This document shows, piece by piece, positions 13,867 through 13,994 of a stretch of 13,994 nt of DNA. The notes beneath the pieces are model-generated. The model worked only from the letters and a program-made list of their open reading frames with translations. It was not told where the DNA came from and did no database searches. Position 1 is the stretch's first letter; every line of letters begins with the position of its first letter. The translations under genes were made by a program, and so were the position numbers. The stretch lies in contig CAMZEQ010000007.1 of assembly GCA_947305835.1 (NCBI GenBank), forward strand, positions 1-13,994, given 5' to 3'. Source of the stretch: an uncultured Alphaproteobacteria bacterium. GTDB taxonomy: Bacteria > Pseudomonadota > Alphaproteobacteria > CAAHEQ01 > UBA3637.

Positions 13867-13994
13867 TTATAAATCTCCAAAGGTAATCACATATTCTGCA
13901 CCATCACGTGCCAAAATAACACTGTCAGGCGTCACGGAAGTGACAACTTCACCTTCCAAATCGTACGTTGTAGTTGATGCGCCGAGTTTTATTT
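13867..13994 (-). CDS. PilP-like pilus biogenesis protein (3' end only)
   Basis: The frame is open from the right edge; only the last 41 residues are present, so the start is outside the window. The visible C-terminus (YDLEGEVVTSVTPDSVILAR, then DGAEYVITFGDL) is a beta-rich repeat of the kind seen at the C-terminus of PilP of type IV pilus systems, where it contacts the secretin. It ends 12 bases before the ATPase start and is on the same strand, so they form one operon. The family call is based on this short piece and on gene order; other periplasmic pilus proteins share the pattern. Confidence 0.55.
   Translation of the reverse strand, partial: IKLGASTTTYDLEGEVVTSVTPDSVILARDGAEYVITFGDL

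Noticed and set aside
1..13994. tRNA, rRNA, CRISPR array, insertion sequence, integrase or att repeats
   Set aside because: I saw no cloverleaf, spaced repeat series, transposase or recombinase motifs, and no matching repeats at the two cassette ends.

Overview
The window looks like a moderately AT-rich alphaproteobacterial chromosome, probably host-associated or gut-type. The clues are an S24 repressor with an HTH of a type I associate with alphaproteobacteria, a GTTC-N7-GTTC site (the LexA operator form of that class), and an IncI1/R64-like pilus operon. The organism call is inference; no rRNA or core marker gene is present.

Layout. (1) Bases 2-280 are the 3' end of a gene for a surface or tail protein with a LamG-like C-terminal signature. 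(2) Bases 281-1068 hold a leftward, probably self-cleaving XRE-S24 repressor and a divergent control region with two face-to-face promoters. The rightward promoter is overlaid by the LexA-type site. (3) Bases 1069-1851 hold two small genes: an unrecognised protein and a putative permuted papain/NlpC-like protein. (4) Bases 1841-1945 hold a perfect-consensus extended -10 promoter followed within about 25 nt by a GAAA-loop terminator hairpin. (5) Bases 1969-10764 form a rightward, tightly packed podovirus (T7-like) module: portal, Bbp19-like protein, scaffold, major capsid, terminator, tail adaptor, nozzle-like protein, internal virion protein, candidate small terminase, large terminase, SleB-type endolysin, XhlA-like coiled-coil membrane protein and a 59-residue holin-like protein. 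(6) Bases 10761-13994 hold a leftward type IV pilus (R64 pilP-pilQ-pilR-like) operon, cut by the window edge.

How it may work. DNA damage could release both the LexA-type site and the cleavable S24 repressor, switching on the 119-residue gene and the papain-like gene. The late operon has its own strong promoter but an immediate terminator, so read-through control (antitermination) is plausible. The capsid gene sits between a structured leader and a strong terminator, as T7 gene 10 does, which should set its dose.

What is most interesting. The cassette has regulation, head, short tail, packaging and lysis genes in about 10.5 kb. It shows no integrase, replication genes, RNA polymerase, large internal-core proteins or attachment sites in view. 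Its ends are fused to neighbouring genes: zero bases between convergent stops on the left and a 4-bp stop overlap on the right. That fits a domesticated, SOS-controlled podovirus-like particle, possibly a gene transfer agent. A prophage whose remaining genes lie left of the window is the main alternative.
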